Assembly (NCBI GenBank): GCA_020445045.1
Contig: JAGRHI010000049.1
Span: forward strand, 10,884-17,728
Direction of reading: 5' to 3'
DNA length: 6,845 nt
Source of the DNA: Candidatus Competibacteraceae bacterium
GTDB lineage: Bacteria > Pseudomonadota > Gammaproteobacteria > Competibacterales > Competibacteraceae
Shown: positions 6,434-6,845 of the stretch, one piece after another
How positions within the stretch are numbered: position 1 is the first letter of the stretch
Layout: every line of letters begins with the position of its first letter
The notes under the pieces: model-generated
What the model was told of the DNA's origin: nothing
The model's input: only the letters and a program-made list of their open reading frames with translations
Databases searched by the model: none
Program-made: the position numbers and the translations under genes

Positions 6434-6845
6434 ATGAAACGCATGCTGATCAACGCAACTCAGCAGGAAGAGTTGCGCGTGGCCCTCGTGGATGGCCAAA
6501 AACTTTACGACCTCGATATCGAAACGCCCGCGCGGGAGCAGAAGAAGGCCAACGTCTACAAAGGCCGCGTCACCCGCGTCGAACCGGGACTGGAAGCGGC
6601 GTTCGTCGATTACGGCGCCGACCGGCACGGATTTCTGCCCTTCAAGGAAATCACCCGCAACTACTTCGATCCCCAATCCATCGCCGACGGCGGTCGGCCG
6701 AACATCCGGGAAGCCATCAAGGAAGGCCAGGACTTGGTGGTCCAGGTGGAAAAGGAAGAACGCGGCAACAAGGGCGCGGCACTGACCACTTTCATCAGCC
6801 TGGCCGGCCGCTATCTGGTGTTGATGCCCAACAACCCGCGCGCCG
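6434..6845 (+). CDS. rne: Ribonuclease E, N-terminal part only (3' end outside window)
   Basis: Endoribonuclease that cuts AU-rich single-stranded RNA; the core of mRNA decay, rRNA and tRNA maturation, and the membrane-associated degradosome. Only 137 codons are in the window. The start MKRMLINATQQEELRVALVD is nearly identical to E. coli RNase E. The S1 RNA-binding domain begins around residues 36-45 (KKANVYKGRVTRVEPG) and includes AAFVDYGADRHGFLPFKEI; KEERGNKGAALTTFISLAG and LVLMPNNPR follow. The MKRMLINAT opening, together with the position divergent from rluC, favours RNase E over its paralogue RNase G. The ATG at 6434 has AGGGA 9 bases upstream. The catalytic DNase I-like domain (Asp303/Asp346 in E. 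coli) and the degradosome scaffold lie outside, so full-length status cannot be judged. Confidence 0.97.
   Translation, partial: MKRMLINATQQEELRVALVDGQKLYDLDIETPAREQKKANVYKGRVTRVEPGLEAAFVDYGADRHGFLPFKEITRNYFDPQSIADGGRPNIREAIKEGQDLVVQVEKEERGNKGAALTTFISLAGRYLVLMPNNPRA

Overview
The window is a core-genome segment of a GC-rich gammaproteobacterium. Protein sequence and gene order both point there: RNase E starts almost residue for residue like the Escherichia coli enzyme, and the set rne / rluC / sppA / maf / yceD-rpmF-plsX-fab genes follows a layout known from Pseudomonas and purple-sulfur-type gammaproteobacteria. I cannot name the genus; a Chromatiales- or Competibacter-like lineage is only a guess. 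No mobile element, CRISPR array, tRNA or rRNA gene, or obviously foreign island is visible.

Left part (1-3380, all minus strand, read right to left): yceD - rpmF - plsX - fabH - fabG is one tightly packed operon. It links a 23S rRNA/ribosome maturation factor and ribosomal protein bL32 to the start of phospholipid and fatty acid synthesis. PlsX makes acyl-phosphate, FabH makes the first acetoacetyl-ACP and FabG reduces it. The fabG 3' end runs off the window. The malonyl-CoA:ACP transacylase gene fabD, which usually sits between fabH and fabG, is absent: only 19 bases separate the two genes.

Middle (3381-4138): a 98-base divergent intergenic region carries back-to-back sigma-70-type promoters whose -35 boxes overlap. 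One drives the yceD operon and puts its start codon almost at the transcript 5' end. The other drives maf (yceF type), an m7GTP/nucleotide pyrophosphatase gene on the plus strand. maf converges on sppA with 60 bases between the stops and no clear intrinsic terminator.

Right part (4139-6845): rluC and sppA form a minus-strand pair (23S rRNA pseudouridine synthase, then a membrane-anchored S49 signal-peptide peptidase). Divergent from rluC is rne, with only its first 137 codons present. The 338-base rluC-rne gap holds a good extended -10 promoter for rne near its left end and therefore a structured leader of about 300 nt. That matches the long autoregulatory rne 5' UTR known in E. coli.

I found no undescribed multigene system. 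The items most worth a second look are the missing fabD, the Asp in place of the catalytic Asn of FabG, the nearly leaderless yceD operon promoter, and the rne leader with its promoter sharing bases with the rluC -10.
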